Of a stretch of DNA of 64,000 nucleotides, positions 51,371 to 64,000 are shown one piece after another (the stretch's first letter is position 1; each line of letters begins with the position of its first letter). The notes below the pieces were generated by a model, which did no database searches, was not told the origin of the DNA, and worked only from the letters and a program-made list of their open reading frames with translations. The position numbers were made by a program, and so were the translations under genes. The stretch covers positions 1,364,001 through 1,428,000 of the forward strand of contig JAVTVJ010000072.1 of assembly GCA_034509425.1 (NCBI GenBank). The letters run 5' to 3'. Source of the stretch: Eopsaltria australis. Lineage: Eukaryota > Chordata > Aves > Passeriformes > Petroicidae.

Positions 51371-54300
51371 AAGAACTATCTGAGCACCTAACATGGAATG
51401 TCCTACAGTTTGTATTTACACCGCAGAAAGGGAAAGTAGTCCAGGGTTTAAGAGCAGCACCAACAAGTGATTTAAAAAATAGCAATAATTAGGAACATAT
51501 ATTTGGCAGCCTTCTGCTGAATAAGCTTGTTCCTTAAGTACTAAGATTTACAGTCTAAAACTAGAGACCAAAAAGGACATAAACTTGTCTCTCTCTTGTC
51601 CTTAGAAGATTGACACTTTCTCAGCTCTCAGAAATTTGTCTTTTTGAGAATTAGAAGTCACTGCCCCCATCCCAGATATTTTTCCATTTCTTAGGTAGCA
51701 GCTGCATTATTTTTCAGAAACAGTATAACTGATAGACATCTAATTAAATTCCCATTGGTTCTTCCAAATTTGTTTTTCAGATTTTTTCCCTCTGTTCATT
51801 GATCTGAAGAAGAATTTATTTGCCTGAAACCTTGGTTTTTTTCTGTCTACGACAGTGGATGTAACAAAAGAAGTGCTACTGCCTCTTGTAAACTTTGTCT
51901 TGCCTGTATCCTTACACTGTCATTGTAGCAGCAGCACTACCATTAAAAAGAGGTTAGTGGTTTAAATTCGCTCAGTAAGAAGAAAATAGGACCACTTTGT
52001 TTCTCCTTCTTGAACTCAGAGATTACACAAAGGATTATGCAATACAAAATTTTCTTTATACCCTCATTATTTCTGGAAAACACTCTGTGAATAAATTCAC
52101 TGTTTTATCTTCAATTTCCTTTCTCTGTAGAAAGATTTTTAGTCATGCAGTTAGGCTTATGCTGCTGTTGCTGTTTTGGATAAAAAAAGAATAATGAATT
52201 AATAAATATTTTTTGAAGTAATGTTTTGTATGCACCTTTAATTAAAAGTTTATTTTCTAACATATTTTAATGGTAATTATCAATATTTTACCATATATTC
52301 CTTTTGATATGCCAGCAGAATAAAAATGTAATAAGATTAAAATTTGGATAAATTTGCAAATCTAAAATTCTCTGTGAAACCAAGATGAGGTTTGGATAGC
52401 CAAGATCTATAGCATAGATCAGAACTTAGTGTTACCAAAGATATATTCTCTTAGTGTTTGGTGATACTTGTAAGAGGCTCACTGATTTGCCTTGAGTTAT
52501 GACCATTCTTTTCAATATCCTAAGTTTTCAGTTCATTTAAAAAAAAACAAAACAAAAACGAAGTGTCTCTATCCATACTTTACACTGCATTTCTCACATA
52601 TTCCACAGATGTAAAAGTGAATAGAATTCTTTTTTACTCCTGTACACAATACTAAGTTATGAAGCAGACCCTGAATTAAACATGGTAAGTCCTTGAGAGA
52701 TTTTGAAATGTTTTTTTTCACATTTATTTTGCATTTATTTGCATTTCACTTCTATTGTGCAGTAAGATATTTTCTTTAGAAATTTTTATTTCCTCTATGG
52801 AAGTTACTAAACAAAACTTAGATCCGCATTTGTGTTTTAAAACATTCTTTAAAGAGGTATAAATAATTTATTTTTTGCCAGAAAAAAACTACCAGCTGCA
52901 TACAATCCAATACTATATCTAGTTTCCCATTAACATGATGTTCATCAGAAATCAGCAGGAGAAATCCATCTCCAGAAGCTGCAGCAAAAGTATTGAATCT
53001 AATTGCCACGTATAGCACGCTGCATCCCAGCTTGTAGACAGCACACTCAGCTAACTCTCAGAGTGAAAGAGGCATGTCATAAAAAAAAGGATAGCTCATG
53101 TCTTTGGTGCTTAACTCTTCATGTATGCAAGTGTTTTTTCAGAGGAAGAAGTGGGTGTGAACAGCATATGCTTTTAAACACACATTTGTTGTATTTTTAA
53201 TTCTGGGACATAGTGCACTATGAATCAAGTAGTGCTTTGTTTGCAGAGCATTGAAGACTCACAGCTGAAGCAGACTCTCAAAATGCACAGCAAAGCTTTC
53301 AGACAATTAAATACCATAATTTTTTCTCATACTCAGTACCCACTAAGACCATCATGGCACATTTTTCTAAATAACCTAGCACATGATGTACTAGTCTGTT
53401 CTGAAATCTGACCGTTTGTTTGGATATGTAAATAAAACTCCAACCATTGAAAAACTCTTCCCCTTCACATATGCAAGTTCTTTCTATTGGAGTTGAGAAC
53501 TAAACTAGGCCTGACTTTGAATTTTGCTATAGTGAAACAGAATTTAAGTTTGTTCTGAATTAAGGGAATTGAGTTCCAGCACTAGAGAGTTAACATCAGA
53601 TTTTTGTTCTATTCACAGAGACAGGACTAATCTTTACCAGTTTCCCTGTCCTCTGAGCCATCAAGAGACACTAATTTTAGCTGATATTGGATTCCTATTC
53701 ATTTGTCTCATTCTAGGAGAGTGTTAAGACATTAGTGACAACGAAGAATTACTTGTCTGCATAGCATGCTGTGTGTTGCAGCAATCACTGCATGCAAGAA
53801 ACTTTGAGGAGTGACAATGATGGCTTGATGTGCACAAGACTCCAAAATTAATGATGTCACACGAAGAATATCAGGTTTTATATCAAGTTTTAATTGTCAT
53901 TCATCTTGTTACCAAATTTTTCATGTTCTTGAACAGAATTAAGAACAGTGTATTTGACATATTAATGGAAGTATCATACTTCTATTGATACTTCCGAAAT
54001 TATTTCACAAACATAAAACCGTTCAAGCAAGGCTGATAATTTTTAAATGCCACCTATATATTGCTGATACTTGCACTAAATCTGCAGTAACAGATTTTAC
54101 GTTTTGCCTTCTGTACTTAAATGCTACACATAGAACCATAAAATCATAACTATGCCTTAATTTAAAAATAGGATACCAAAAGGTATGATCAGAAAGCCAT
54201 AAATGGAATTGAACATTTTCAATCTTCTTTATGATTACTGTGTGTTTTCTGTGTGTTTCTACTTGTTTGAAGGCTTTGAAAGGTGAGAAGCCTTGAAATA

Positions 54301-55480
54301 TTAATATAGGTATAATTACAAACTTTTAATAATCTAGCAGGATGTAAGATAAAAGCCACTTGAAGCTCTTTATAGCCTGAGGGACTATGTTGATTCCTTT
54401 CTGCACTAATTTCTTAAAGTATTAAAAATGCATTATTGGGAGTGCTCTGATAACTGCTCAGATGTCTATTTATTCAACTCTGCAATTGGTTATATTAGAA
54501 TTATGGACTTGGTTTTCTATTCAGACAGTTATTTAGTTTGCTTGCTTGCTGAGTCTTGAAGCTATTTTAGTTCAAATTATATTAGAGCATCACATACAAA
54601 AGAATTCTTTGTTCACAGCCTATCCAACAAAATAGAGAGGGCTTCAGAGGCATCTATAGCTCCAGGGCCCAGTAAATTAGGTCTTGACTAGAAAAATAAA
54701 AGGAATAAAAATTGCCATATGTAAGAGGGTGGATTGGATGTGCTGTCTTCCACTAAGAAAAAAGAAACTGCATTCTGTTATAAATTGAAAGTGTGTTTAT
54801 TTTACAAACTTTTTCAAAAAGTCACAGTCTATTCTTAGATAACAGGACCTACTCTAAGATAAATAAACACTCTGTTTTATATTCTTTCTGTGGCCCAGAT
54901 GACATTTTTCTATGATGAAAAACAGAAGGAAGTCAGATAAGAAATCTCTATGGAATTTACATTATCTTGGCAACTACCCATTTTTACGCCAGCCAGGAAA
55001 GCTGTGGAGGTGCACGGCTCCAGACGTTCTAAATTTTGCCACACCCTTATTGTTGTACAACATCACAGTTGGAAAGTGGGAAGTATTTGCAGAAGCTGTT
55101 TCAAAATAGAACATTTTTCTTCTCTTCTTTCTGTGCTACTGCCCTTTTTCAAAGGGTTGAAAATCAATTTACAATGTATTCTTCTGCTGAAGCAGCCACT
55201 GAAAGATATCTTGGGAAGCCTAGGACATGAAAACTCTGGTATCATCAAAACATTGCTTTTTCCCCTTATTCTTTTAATGATTGTATTCTGAAGCAGATAT
55301 CCTTTTAAATACTACTCACAGAGAAGAACCCATTTGCTTTGTTTCCTGTAGATGTCTTACTAGCCATGTCATTTCTTTTCACATTTTTATTTGCATAGAT
55401 AAAGCAGAGAATTAGGTGGAAAGTGATAAAATTAGCTTTATGTAAATTTTGATAGCTATTTTTGCATTGAACAAAATATT

Positions 55481-55520
55481 AACCTGTATTAATAACCTGT
55501 ATTAATACAGCTGCATTAAT
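55481..55520. repeat. 13-bp tandem units with palindrome
   Basis: AACCTGTATTAAT occurs twice in tandem (55481-55493 and 55494-55506), followed by a related ACAGCTGCATTAAT. The junction creates the perfect palindrome CTGTATTAATACAG at 55497-55510. The copies include ATTAAT cores like homeodomain sites, but no function can be claimed. Confidence 0.8.
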
Positions 55521-55866
55521 AAGCTGTAGAAGGAAGATTATTGTTAATTAGATTGATTAACCCTTAATATAATAGTGAGAAAGAATGTGGGTTTAGTCAT
55601 GTGTAGGTAAGACATTTGCAAAGTCTTCTACATTATTTCAGAAAAATCTTCTTCTGTGTTGCATTTTCCATTTCTTCAGTATTAACTCACATGAAGGTTG
55701 TATATATGCTATCCTTAAGTCCTAGTTAATAATATTTCAATTTCTACTTTCTTACTTCACATTCCCAGGGATGAGAATCCAAATTTCAGAGCTCACTACA
55801 AGGACATTTTGTTTGGATCACTTTGAAGTTCTTTAAAAGATCAGGTCCCTGCGTACCATTTGTATA

Positions 55867-55931
55867 TTTGGAAAAAAAACCCAGCAACTAACAAAATTAA
55901 ACAAAACAACAAAACAACAACAACAACAAAA
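55867..55931. repeat. A-rich (CAA)n low-complexity tract
   Basis: A-runs are followed by AAACAAAACAACAAAACAAC and then consecutive CAA units. Simple repeat. Confidence 0.85.
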
Positions 55932-57589
55932 GAGCAGGAGAAATTATGTCTTACTGGAAACACTGAAAAATTAATAGTGTATTTTAAATATGCCAGGTAC
56001 TATTTTTGATTCATCTGTATTATAACCACGCATCTTTAAACCGGTATATGTTACGTAGTTAAAATTTTATATATTTGTTGAATTTATTAATGTTACAAGC
56101 AAAAAGCTCATTCTTCAATGCTTCATGTGGTGTTACTTTGGACCAGGAGGGAATTGTTTCTAATTTAAGAACCTTTGTCAGAAGCTATCAATCAGAATTA
56201 TAGATAGCTTTTCATTATAGCAATGAGATATTGATTTTTTCCTTATAATGACATGGGCCAATGCCTTTTTTCTTAACAAGGGTAATGTCTTTCTTTTTGT
56301 TTCAATGTTCAGCTAAAGAAGGATATTCACTACCCAACCTTTTAAACTATCAGTAGTGACAGTGATATGCAACAATGACAGAATAGGGAAAGAATAGATT
56401 GATAAGATGATAGATAAATCAGTCACATTTCAGGGTTTACTATAAGGTGTTAAAGAGTCAACGAAAGAAATGTTTATGCTGTTTAACTTTGGGAGTTAGA
56501 GGATGATGGCCCTGATCTTGGAGGTGTGAGGGCTGTAACACAACACCTATATTTCAAAGGGGACATAAAAATGAAAATATGAGACTATTTAGCCTGTTTC
56601 AAACCTTGAAAAATTTTAGCACTAATTAAGTAATTGGGGCATGCATATGTAAATACAAGAGTGTAACAAATATCAGGCATGAATTTGCTGCATCTCAATG
56701 TCCTTCCATGCCAGAACAGAGGCTTATTGAACGGAAGAAGTGGCAAATATGATACAACTTCATTTCAGTAATATTTTGATGGCACCATATGGCTTGAAAT
56801 TCATACAACCAACTAGAAAATGCATTTTAGAAGACCTTTATGAACTACTAGTAACAAAAATTGCAAATTAATTATCAAGCTTTCATAGCAGCACTGAAAG
56901 CATGCCAAAGCTAAATGTAGTAGGAGCTGCGAGTATTCAGAAAATCCAAACTGGACAGGAGAGTGGAATCCAGAAAGAATAATTAAGTCAGGGTCTGATC
57001 TACTGGGTAGGGTCAAGAAAAGTGAGTTCTTCATTGAGTCTAATGAACAGTGTCCATCTCCTTCCAAATGAAAGAATTAGCTTAATCTCCACTTTTGGCT
57101 TGGCACAATATTTCTTCCAAACCTTTAAACCTCAGAGGAAACAAGGAAAAAATTAAAGTCATTGCAGATCAACAACTTGATAGGTTTAGAATATTATATG
57201 TGCCTTTTAATCAAGTCCTTTACAACAAAAAATTGAAATTAATACAGATTTAATACACTGCTTACTAAGGTTAGTGCATTTTAAGAAGTAAAATAACTTG
57301 GCTTTTTACATTTCTAGCCCTAAACAACCTACAACTCCTCTTCTGAGATGAGCAAAAATAACATAAAAGGACCTCTTGAAAGAATTGATTTTGCCCAGAA
57401 GTTTTGTTTGTATGTGTGAATAATGGCTTCTCTTTCAGGCCTGAGAAGGCAATCTCAAAGTGAGTACAGACTACCAGGAAACAGAAAATGTCTTTTGGTC
57501 TTTAAGCCAAGAAAAAGCATGATAACATCACAGGTCTTTTTCTGGCAATGTACCATTTTCTGCTTCTGAGAGTCAGGCACTTAACAGTG

Positions 57590-57838
57590 GTGTATGGTAG
57601 GAGAACACAAGACCACAGACAAAGCCATAACTAGAGAGGGTCCAGCCTGATACATGAAAAAGAATTTGAGGACTGGAACAGGTTTCCCAGGGACTGTATG
57701 CAGCCTCCCTCGTTGAATACCTTCAAAAGCATTGAGAAAATGTGAGTATTCTGGTCTGATATCAGCCAAAACCTGCTTTAGCAGGGAGTTGGACCAGAAA
57801 CTTTCTGAGATTCTTTCCAACCTGAGTTATCCTATAAA
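57590..57838 (+). mobile_element. CR1 LINE 3' end
   Basis: The plus-strand sequence GAGGACTGGAACAGGTTTCC followed by CAGGGACTG is the WNRLP-like coding end of CR1 ORF2. It continues into TGAATACCTTCAAAAGC (xxFKxxLD-like) and AGGGAGTTGGACCAGAAACT, then CTTTCCAACCTGAGTTATCC, the conserved terminus. The 5' limit near 57590 is where similarity fades. No reading frame survives. Confidence 0.87.
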
Positions 57839-60800
57839 CATAGAACCAGCTGCTTTACGTATCATTAGCTAGGAGGGTTTTCTTAATGCCTCTCTGTGGT
57901 CTGTTTTTCAGTGTACTTGTAATAGCCAAGCATGGATTACAGCCTTACATTTGTAGTAAACTTCAAGTTTCCAACTTTTTACAGATTGTGAGGGGGAAAT
58001 TCTAAGCACATACATACTATTTTGGACTTAAACCAGACTCACTAAGTGGAACAGCACTCATCTCACTTTGTATTCTAAATGACACCTTTTTGTGTCCAAT
58101 TTGGTGCCTGTTGATGCCTGAATTGTATGTGTTGGTCTGCTTCTTTCTAGCTCTCAAGGCATTGTGTAGTTGCATTACAGTCCACCACAGAGAGAATACT
58201 TTCTATTAAAAAAGACAGGGAAGTCAATATGGTCTTTTCTGTTTGGCCTTTCTCGTTCCTAGCTATGTTTACTTTACTACCCTCTCGTTCTTTTCTTTTA
58301 CTCACTGCTGCTAAGAAACAACTTTCTATATCAGCAGAGAAAATAGACAATCTCTTTATATGTCTTCTTACTTTCCCAAAGCTTCTTTTGACCTAAAAGG
58401 AATTTTTTGCAGGAGGGAGGGAGGTGTGGAAATGTATATGACATCTTTTCTGTCTGGGCAGAGGGAGAAATAGGTTTGATGGGAGAGCAAAATAATACAG
58501 GTTTCTGTCTTTACAGTAAGACAGATCATGGTAATATGATGCTACAGACAATTATTAGGGTAAAATTAAATAGTATCTTAAGCTTAATTGATATTAATAG
58601 CTTAAAAATTAAGAGATACTCTGTAGATTGTTATGAATGGGGTTCCATAGTTTCAGAGGTCTGTAGAGTCATCCTTAAAGCATCAAGAACAGAGAGCATG
58701 CAGTAATATGGACTACATTCTGTGACCATAATGAGTTAATCTCTTATTTGTTTTTCTAAAGGACAGTTCTGATATCTCTTGCTTCTCCAGGTCTGCTTCT
58801 TCAAAATGTCAGTGATTTGAATGAAAATAATTTAGAAAGAACAAGTTGCACTATTTTCACATTCTTTCTATTTGTGTTGAAAGTTTGATCAAACCTGCCA
58901 AAAAAATTAATCCTGTCATGGAGATGTCTGGATTGTTTATGTCCTAAACATAACCATTCAGTGCTGGCCAATTCTATTACTGAAATGTAACTGCCTCATC
59001 TGAACAGAGAGAACAGATGCTTTAGCAAGGTATAATTGCCCAGTTTTTCTTTTTCCTGTGATATCTTATGCTTAAATTTTGTTAGCAAACTATTAATTAA
59101 AAGTAATTATTGGTAGTAGAAAAGAAAAAGTAAATGAAATTTCAAATTCATCCCTGCTTAGTCTTCATAATTCACAAAGACTTAGTCTCATTTTTAGAAA
59201 AATAAAAATATTCACTGACTGAATCTTTTCTTGAATCTTTTGAGGGTTTTGGACTTTTTAGTTTTCTTTCTATTCCTGCATAAATCTCATTTCTCAAAAG
59301 AAATAAGTAGTGTCACATTATCCATATCAACTCTACTTGCATAAGCATTCCTTACATACAGCTGTAGATGTCCCTAATACATAAAAGAGATAATGTTCTT
59401 GAAAAGCAAAGCTCAAAAGATGGATAAAGCTAAATAGTTCTCTGGAATCTAAATGTTTGTACTGCATGTGCTGAGAGTCAAAAGCTAACCTTTGATACAG
59501 TCAATGGGTAGGAAATCTTCACTATCCAATTTCTAGCCCTTGTAAAAATTTCTCACTGCTTTCTACAATTGCCAGTCACCACTACCAATTTCCAGTATGA
59601 CAATGAATAAACAACCTCTTATCTGTATTCTGGTGTCACTATTCTCAGATCATCATGCTTAAAATGTGACTCTTTATCCACAAGAAACTTTGTCATGGCT
59701 GCAAGATAAGTATTATCATATAGAGAGCACAGACTCTTCTGAATGTAAGGTTTGGTGATTTTTCTATGTTTTTGCTATTAAATATTTGGAAGAAATTGAT
59801 TGTACTAGATGGGTTCCTTTGGCATGTTTCTAAAGCTACATCAGAAGCAACCTGTGACCTTCAGATTCACAATTGATTTCTTTAGCATATTCTTCAGGTT
59901 TTTTCTTTGGAAATTTTACCACTGCGACTGCAGTTATTTCAACCCACCTTTTGAGTAGAGAGGACACATGTACAATGGAATGCTCTTTATTTTACTTCTA
60001 AAGATATTTTGGGGAAAAAAAGCCCAATTGGAGACCTGGATATATCTTAGGAACTCACAGAACACAAGCATCTAATTTTTCTCTTCCTAAAGTCAACTGA
60101 TAAGACTATATTTCAAGTTAAAGTGATGACAACTAAGTAAACCTGCAAGTAATTCTGTAAAATTTAACTGTATTTTCCATTAGAGATTCTGTCATACTTA
60201 AATGAGTTATTTAAAAACTTTTCAACATAAATTGCAAATGAAGCCTTAGAAGCTTATTATGATGAAACAGAAAAAAACTTCAGTACAAACTCAAGCAAAA
60301 GATATTCCTCAGCTGGTCCCATGCCTAAGTAAATACTCGCAAAATAAACATAAATAATGGTGAAAGCAATTGCAAATTATTTATATGAAAAAACGGGGAG
60401 CTGAATAATTTTCCAAGAAAAATATTTTTAACTGAAAACTCTTCAGAGTAATTTAAATGTATAATTAAAGTGAGATATAACAAGATAGTATTTTAAATGC
60501 CCAGACAAAGATCTACTTGAACAAACCTTAAACAATATACAGCAGGGAATACCATTGTATGTTAATATACCATGATCCTGTTCCTTAGGTCAAGATTCAT
60601 TATGTATGTATTGCAAAAAGATTAAGAAACTGCATTGCTTTAAAATACTGAAAAGTTTCTGATCCTAACAATGCCCTTAGAGGAATCATAATTCTCTCAA
60701 TAAGAGAAATATCTATATGTAACTATTTGTAAAGATCTGTCAGTATTTCAAAAAACATCATGGAAACCAACAAGTTATATATAATTACTTCTAGTAATTT

Positions 60801-61439
60801 ATTTATTAACAATTAATTGATGAGTTTTGCATTTAAGTTATACAACCTACAGCAAAGCAACTGCTTTATAAACCTGAACTGACATGTGCATGAAACAAAG
60901 CATCATTGAAATAAAATTCAAAGAGAAAATATTTCTTAGAAGGTTATATCCTTCTCTTTTTCTTCATGTGATGTTACCATTTACTGTTCTCCCCTATAAA
61001 TAAACAAATATAACTGCTCTGTAATCAAAATTACAACATAATTGTTGCTTACACTAAAAATTGTCTTTAAGAAGAGGTCAGAAAAATTTAGGAAAAAGTA
61101 ATATATATTATCTTTATAGTTTCTCTGGTGTCTATATTGTATATCAGCTGTGAAAGCACTGAAAATAACAAAGTGCTGAATTTCTTTTGAAAATACATTG
61201 AAATTTTGAAAATATATTGTCAAAAAAAAGCTTGCACTATTTGAAGCTTCCCTACAAAAAATAGAATTTCTAAAGTGATATTTACCTTTAAAAATATACC
61301 CTTACAGAGGCCTTAATTGCATAAGTTTTAAGAAAAAATTAAAATCTAAAAGAAACAGTAAAATGATCATGCAGTAAATTTAAAAGGAAAGAAATTGCAA
61401 GTTAAAAATCCTCACATCATTTGATTTCTGCTCTTTCAG

Positions 61440-61534
61440 GTACATATTATAATTTTCCAGGTATTATTGAACCACCTCTGTGTAGACAGCCACATGGATA
61501 CAAAATTGATGGAAAAACTCATCATTCTGATGAG
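61440..61534 (+). other. Exon-like segment (weak candidate)
   Basis: The acceptor TTTCTGCTCTTTCAG is strong; the donor GAG|GTAGTA is poor. The 95 bases hold 2 bases plus 31 open codons reading TYYNFPGIIEPPLCRQPHGY and onward, ending HHSDE. The composition looks more protein-like than most frames here, but I recognise no family. The frame stays open past the donor for about 200 bases, which weakens the case for a true exon boundary. Confidence 0.15.
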
Positions 61535-62258
61535 GTAGTATTTTTTGCTGCTGTGTTAACCAAGTTATTTTTACCTTCCTCTGTATCACCATGTGTCATC
61601 TGTTTCACAGGCTCATCAGAGCATATTCACCTAAAAAAAGTTATCTGCCATTCTATCGACATGGGGATTGCTGATACACTTGATTGTTCCTGCCCTCCTT
61701 CTATTTTGGTGGTCTTTTACACTAAAGGTCTTAATTTCTAAGGTACTGAAGTGGTTTGTGATTCAGGGTATGTCAGCATGGTCCCTTCTAGATTAGATAT
61801 TTATTAAATGGATGGCTGTAATTCACAGCTGGGTATATTTGATGGGTCAGGAGGTCTTCTTGAGCACTGTAGTCCTAAAACTAAATGTGATTACATAAGG
61901 TGGGAAGTAGTAAAGACATTTAATTACTAAATCACATAGGCTATTATTTGTGAAGGCAGTGATGCATCATGAATAAGGCAAATGGAGCACATTGCTTTTA
62001 TCCTCTCCTTTCAGTAAGCAAGGACACCTGCATAATTTCTCTGTTGGCTGTTTATCCTATCAGTGGGGATTGTTCTCGTGAGCATAGTACAAATTAGATT
62101 CTCCTTTCTAAACAAGATGGGGGTCTAAAACGCATTGCCATGCTTGCTAAAACTGGTATTAGCATCCTTCTTAAGCAATTTTTCTGAAACTCATTTTGAT
62201 ATTCTGCGTGTGTTTATTGAAGAAATACCCTCTTCTGCTGATTATTTTTGTCATTCAG

Positions 62259-62448
62259 GCTATCCCCACTTTCCTGGGACTGCAAGGTGATGGCTGCCTA
62301 GGTATTGACCTCCCTACTCGCATGGGCATAGTAAACTACTGGACAAGAGAAAGTCCTGGATGTGATGAGATGGATGTAAGGGAATCTAACAACAGTAACA
62401 GAAGCACCATGAGGGGATGGCTGGATTTCACTGATGGCTCAGGAGTAG
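62259..62448 (+). other. Exon-like segment (weak candidate)
   Basis: The acceptor is ATTATTTTTGTCATTCAG and the donor is GTAG|GTATGT. Only one frame is open across all 190 bases; it reads GDGCLGIDLPTRMGIVNYW in its first part and GWLDFTDGSGVG at its end. No family is recognised. It could be chance or part of a transcript that also uses 61440-61534, but the phases do not force that. Confidence 0.15.
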
Positions 62449-63291
62449 GTATGTAAGAAACAGGGAAACTTTACAGGAGGTGAGAAGGACCTTTGGGAAA
62501 GGGAATCTTGCAAGGCCCAGGATACTGAGAAAATCATATCAGCAATAGCACATGGTTGAGAACACCTTCATAACAGTAGCAGAAATGCCAGATTACAGTA
62601 CAGATAGATGTACCAGAACATGATGTGAAAAGTAATTAGGGACATATTGTTTATCTGGTAGGGAACAGTAGTAAAAAGGAAAAATTCTGAGAGAGAAGAA
62701 AGGGAAAAGAAAGCAGCAGCCAAGGGTGAGTTGGGGTTATACTGGTGGAGCAGTTAGTGGTCTGGGTGCTTGATTACCACCCCTGGGCAGAACAGCAAAA
62801 CAGAACTGTTATTCTGACCATTAATAATGTGGTGAATCGGTGAATAGGTGGACCAAGGACATCCAGATGCTTTTGTTTGCTTAGTGGAGAATGTCCAGAC
62901 AATCCTGCTACTGTCACCTTTTCAGTATCCCTTCTGGGTCTCATGACACCACAACCTTCCACACAGCTACCCAGCACACTTCTAGTCTCACTATAGGAAG
63001 CATGTGACTTAAAACCTGGCACAGATATGGACTTGAGGTTGTTTCAGATGGATGCACAGTTGTAGGTAAAATTGGATTAACACTGCTCAGCTCCTAGAAA
63101 GCTGAGAACAGGTGAACAGGAAAATTACATAAAATTATACACAAAAACCAGTCTTCAAGTTCTGTCCTGATACTTTGCAGTCTGAGAACAATGAACAATG
63201 AAAACTTTTCAGACTTCACAGAGTAACTTTGTAAACCTTCAGCTGCTCCACTGAGTTTCAGACTATTTGGTATACAATGATACACTGGAGA

Positions 63292-64000
63292 GTCGCAGAG
63301 TCATAGAATAAACTGAGTTGGAAGGCACCCATAAGGATCATTGAGTCCAGCTCCTGGCCCTGCACAAGACCAACCCCAAGAGTCACACCATGTGCCCAGC
63401 TGTACTGTCCAAACCCTTGTCAAACTCTGTCAGGATTTTTGTTTTGATTACTTCCCTGGAAAGCCTGTTCCAGTGCTCAACCATCCTCTGGTTGAAGAAG
63501 CTTTTCCTAATATCCAACCTAAACTTCCCGTGACACAACTTCAGGCCATTCCCTCAGGTCCTGTCACTGGTCACCACAGAGAAGAGATCAGTGCCTGCCC
63601 CTCCCCTTCCCCTCATGAGGAAGTTGTGACTGCAATGAGGTCTCTCCTCAGTCTTCTCTCCTCCAGACCAAGTGACCTCAGCCGCTTCTCGTACAGATTC
63701 CCCTCAAGGCCCTTCACCATCTCTGTTGCCCTTCTCTGGACATTCTCCAATAGTTTAATTTCATTTTTATCTTGTGGCACCCAAAATTGCCCCCACACTC
63801 AAGGTGAGGCCACCCCAGTGCAGAGCAGAGCAGAGCAGAGCAGGACAATCCCCTGCCTTGCCCGATTGGCGATGCTGTGCCTGATGCCCCTCCTGGCAGC
63901 CAGGGCACTGCTGACTCATGGTCAACTTGCCATCGACCAGGACCCCCAGTCAGTCTGTTCATAGATCCACTGTTGCCCTATCTGAGGTGCAGAATCCAAC
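63292..64000 (-). mobile_element. CR1 LINE, RT C-terminus and 3' end, cut by window edge
   Basis: This is the least decayed CR1 here, read on the minus strand. The 3' terminus is at 63292-63340 (GAGTTGGAAGGCACCCATAA on the plus strand). Near 63740-63620 the reading [17 protein letters not shown]...[22 protein letters not shown] is the standard CR1 ORF2 C-terminal block. Toward 63960 the LGxxKIxxELAL-like antisense CTCATGGTCAACTTGCCATC follows. The element runs off the window, so its full length is unknown. A CAGAG unit is expanded to four copies at 63821-63840. The 207-codon plus-strand open frame at 63341-63964 is antisense to this element, not a gene. Confidence 0.94.

Larger units (their letters stand above)
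50458..57585. other. AT-rich non-coding stretch, no gene seen
   Basis: Open frames reach 113 codons (54950-55291 plus, overlapped by three other frames on both strands) and none is recognised. A possible ancient CR1 segment lies near 51080-51370. Short tandem units lie at 55481-55520 and a CAA-rich tract at 55867-55931. Nothing else stands out. Confidence 0.5.
57839..63291. other. AT-rich non-coding stretch, no gene seen
   Basis: Open frames reach 106 codons (61421-61741 plus). Two exon-like segments, at 61440-61534 and 62259-62448, are listed separately. I recognise no repeat family between the CR1 ends at 57838 and 63292. Confidence 0.5.

Noticed and set aside
63341..63964. 207-codon open frame on the plus strand, the longest in the window
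   Set aside because: It lies antisense to a recognisable CR1 reverse-transcriptase end, and its peptide has no domain. CR1 antisense frames are often open by chance.
1..64000. CRISPR arrays, tRNA or rRNA genes, bacterial operons or phage-like gene blocks
   Set aside because: No regularly spaced direct repeats, no cloverleaf with GGTTCGAATCC-type T-loop, and no dense coding were seen. The repeat content is that of a bird genome.

Overview
The window looks like AT-rich intergenic or intronic DNA from a bird genome, most likely a neoavian and perhaps a passerine. The evidence is the repeat content: several CR1 LINE fragments, two avian ERVL-type LTR remnants and two solo LTRs with features of avian ERVK-like elements. 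Family names come from remembered bird repeat sequences, not from a database search.

I found no protein-coding gene that I can support. Open frames are short (the longest is 207 codons). Those with recognisable content are reverse-transcriptase remnants of CR1 or antisense shadows of them. No tRNA, rRNA, CRISPR array or bacterial-type operon is visible, and codon bias and ribosome binding sites do not apply. Four stretches have a splice acceptor, an uninterrupted frame and a splice donor (2705-2817, 14796-14905, 61440-61534, 62259-62448). They are listed as weak exon candidates only.

Layout. 1-13.2 kb: AT-rich unique sequence with a (TTC)n microsatellite and an A/CA-rich low-complexity block. 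13.2-14.15 kb: a CR1 fragment on the minus strand with a readable RT C-terminus. 19.0 kb: a short CR1 3' end. 25.42-25.87 kb: the 3' part of an ERVL-type LTR on the minus strand. 26.0 and 32.6 kb: two direct copies, about 84% identical, of a ~190-bp repeat I do not recognise. 27.92-28.56 kb: a 641-bp solo LTR on the minus strand, flanked by a perfect 6-bp duplication. 33.1-33.8 kb: two CR1 3' ends head to tail. 44.9-48.3 kb: the largest element, a decayed CR1 on the minus strand with endonuclease-end, linker and RT remnants, split by a 608-bp plus-strand LTR at 45558-46165. 49.96-50.46 kb: an ERVL-type LTR on the plus strand. About 51.1-51.4 kb: a possible old CR1 piece. 57.6-57.8 kb: a CR1 3' end. 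63.29 kb to the window end: the least decayed CR1, cut by the edge.

No genes act together here. The readable content is a record of retroelement insertion: old CR1 first, LTR insertion into it later, and LTR-LTR recombination leaving solo LTRs. I see no evidence for a new biological system. The items most worth following up are the unidentified repeat pair, the two well-bounded solo LTRs and the exon candidate at 14796-14905.
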